Positions 63,917 to 64,000 of a stretch of DNA of 64,000 bases are shown here, piece after piece. Under the pieces are notes generated by a model. It made no database searches. It saw nothing but the letters and a program-made list of their open reading frames with translations, and was not told where the DNA came from. Location: contig NZ_JAPPUW010000005.1 in NCBI RefSeq assembly GCF_026712205.1, forward strand, positions 62,001 through 126,000. Reading direction: 5' to 3'. A program made the position numbers and the translations under genes. Each line of letters starts with the position of its first letter. Position 1 is the first letter of the stretch. The stretch is from Pelomonas aquatica (GTDB lineage: Bacteria > Pseudomonadota > Gammaproteobacteria > Burkholderiales > Burkholderiaceae_C).

Positions 63917-64000
63917 TTATTCGTTGGTGGCCGACAGGACTTCCTCGAGCGTCGTGACGCCGATCCGTACCTTCACGAGGCCGGACTGACGCAGATCACG
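63917..64000 (-). CDS. pilB: Type IV pilus assembly ATPase PilB, C-terminal 27 residues
   Basis: Only the last 27 codons and the stop are inside the window. They read RDLRQSGLVKVRIGVTTLEE and end VLSATNE, matching the PilB/GspE C-terminal pattern (R.sG..K...G.TtleEVlr.t). The location directly before pilC supports the call. Confidence 0.9.
   Translation of the reverse strand, partial: RDLRQSGLVKVRIGVTTLEEVLSATNE

Overview
The window reads as a chromosomal segment of a high-GC betaproteobacterium. Gene content and order point to the Burkholderiales, probably the Leptothrix/Rubrivivax/Ideonella/Roseateles side. The main reasons are the runs pilMNOPQ-aroK-aroB-dgt-gltB-gltD, pilB-pilC-pilD-coaE-zapD-yacG, mlaFEDACB and hexR-zwf beside tal-pgi, plus two porins of the betaproteobacterial trimeric type. 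The genus is inference. I see no rRNA, tRNA, CRISPR array, prophage or classical insertion sequence.

Layout. 1-848: edge-truncated 5'-nucleotidase. 1034-12333: a complete type II secretion locus, gspGHIJKLMNDEF on the minus strand with gspC divergent. 12346-16628: a divergent CobT homologue, ilvA, a candidate small RNA (minus strand, about 15202-15288), an OsmC protein, a 159-bp palindrome and coq7. 16825-19256: two porins. 19424-23317: a peptide-type ABC importer, dppBCDF-like, with no binding-protein gene. 23318-26185: lptM, cyaY and the PBP1A gene mrcA. 26469-43780: pilMNOPQ, an Ig-like repeat lipoprotein, aroK, aroB, dgt, a REP-associated tyrosine transposase (RAYT) and gltBD. 43971-50304: a type IV pilus minor-pilin/PilY1 cluster. 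50446-54372: the Mla phospholipid-transport operon. 54376-60066: hexR and zwf, divergent from tal, pgi and a HAD phosphatase. 60056-64000: yacG, zapD, coaE, pilD, pilC and the last codons of pilB.

How it fits together. Two related machines dominate: the type II secretion system and the type IV pilus. Both need prepilin processing, and the only prepilin peptidase seen here is pilD (61640-62587), so it probably serves both. Pilus genes lie in three blocks: motor and platform (pilBCD), alignment complex and secretin (pilMNOPQ), and pilin plus minor pilins (pilE to pilY1). Envelope functions recur: porins, Mla, PBP1A, LptM. The carbon-flow block has HexR flanked by its expected targets.

The most unusual items are non-coding or accessory. 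They are a compact small-RNA candidate displaying anti-Shine-Dalgarno CCUCC motifs in a hairpin loop and next to it; a REP-like hairpin repeat present twice with compensatory stem changes; a large imperfect palindrome filling the osmC/coq7 gap; a RAYT flanked by inverted copies of a short motif; a CobT homologue lacking both expected catalytic glutamates; and an Ig-repeat lipoprotein placed between pilQ and aroK.
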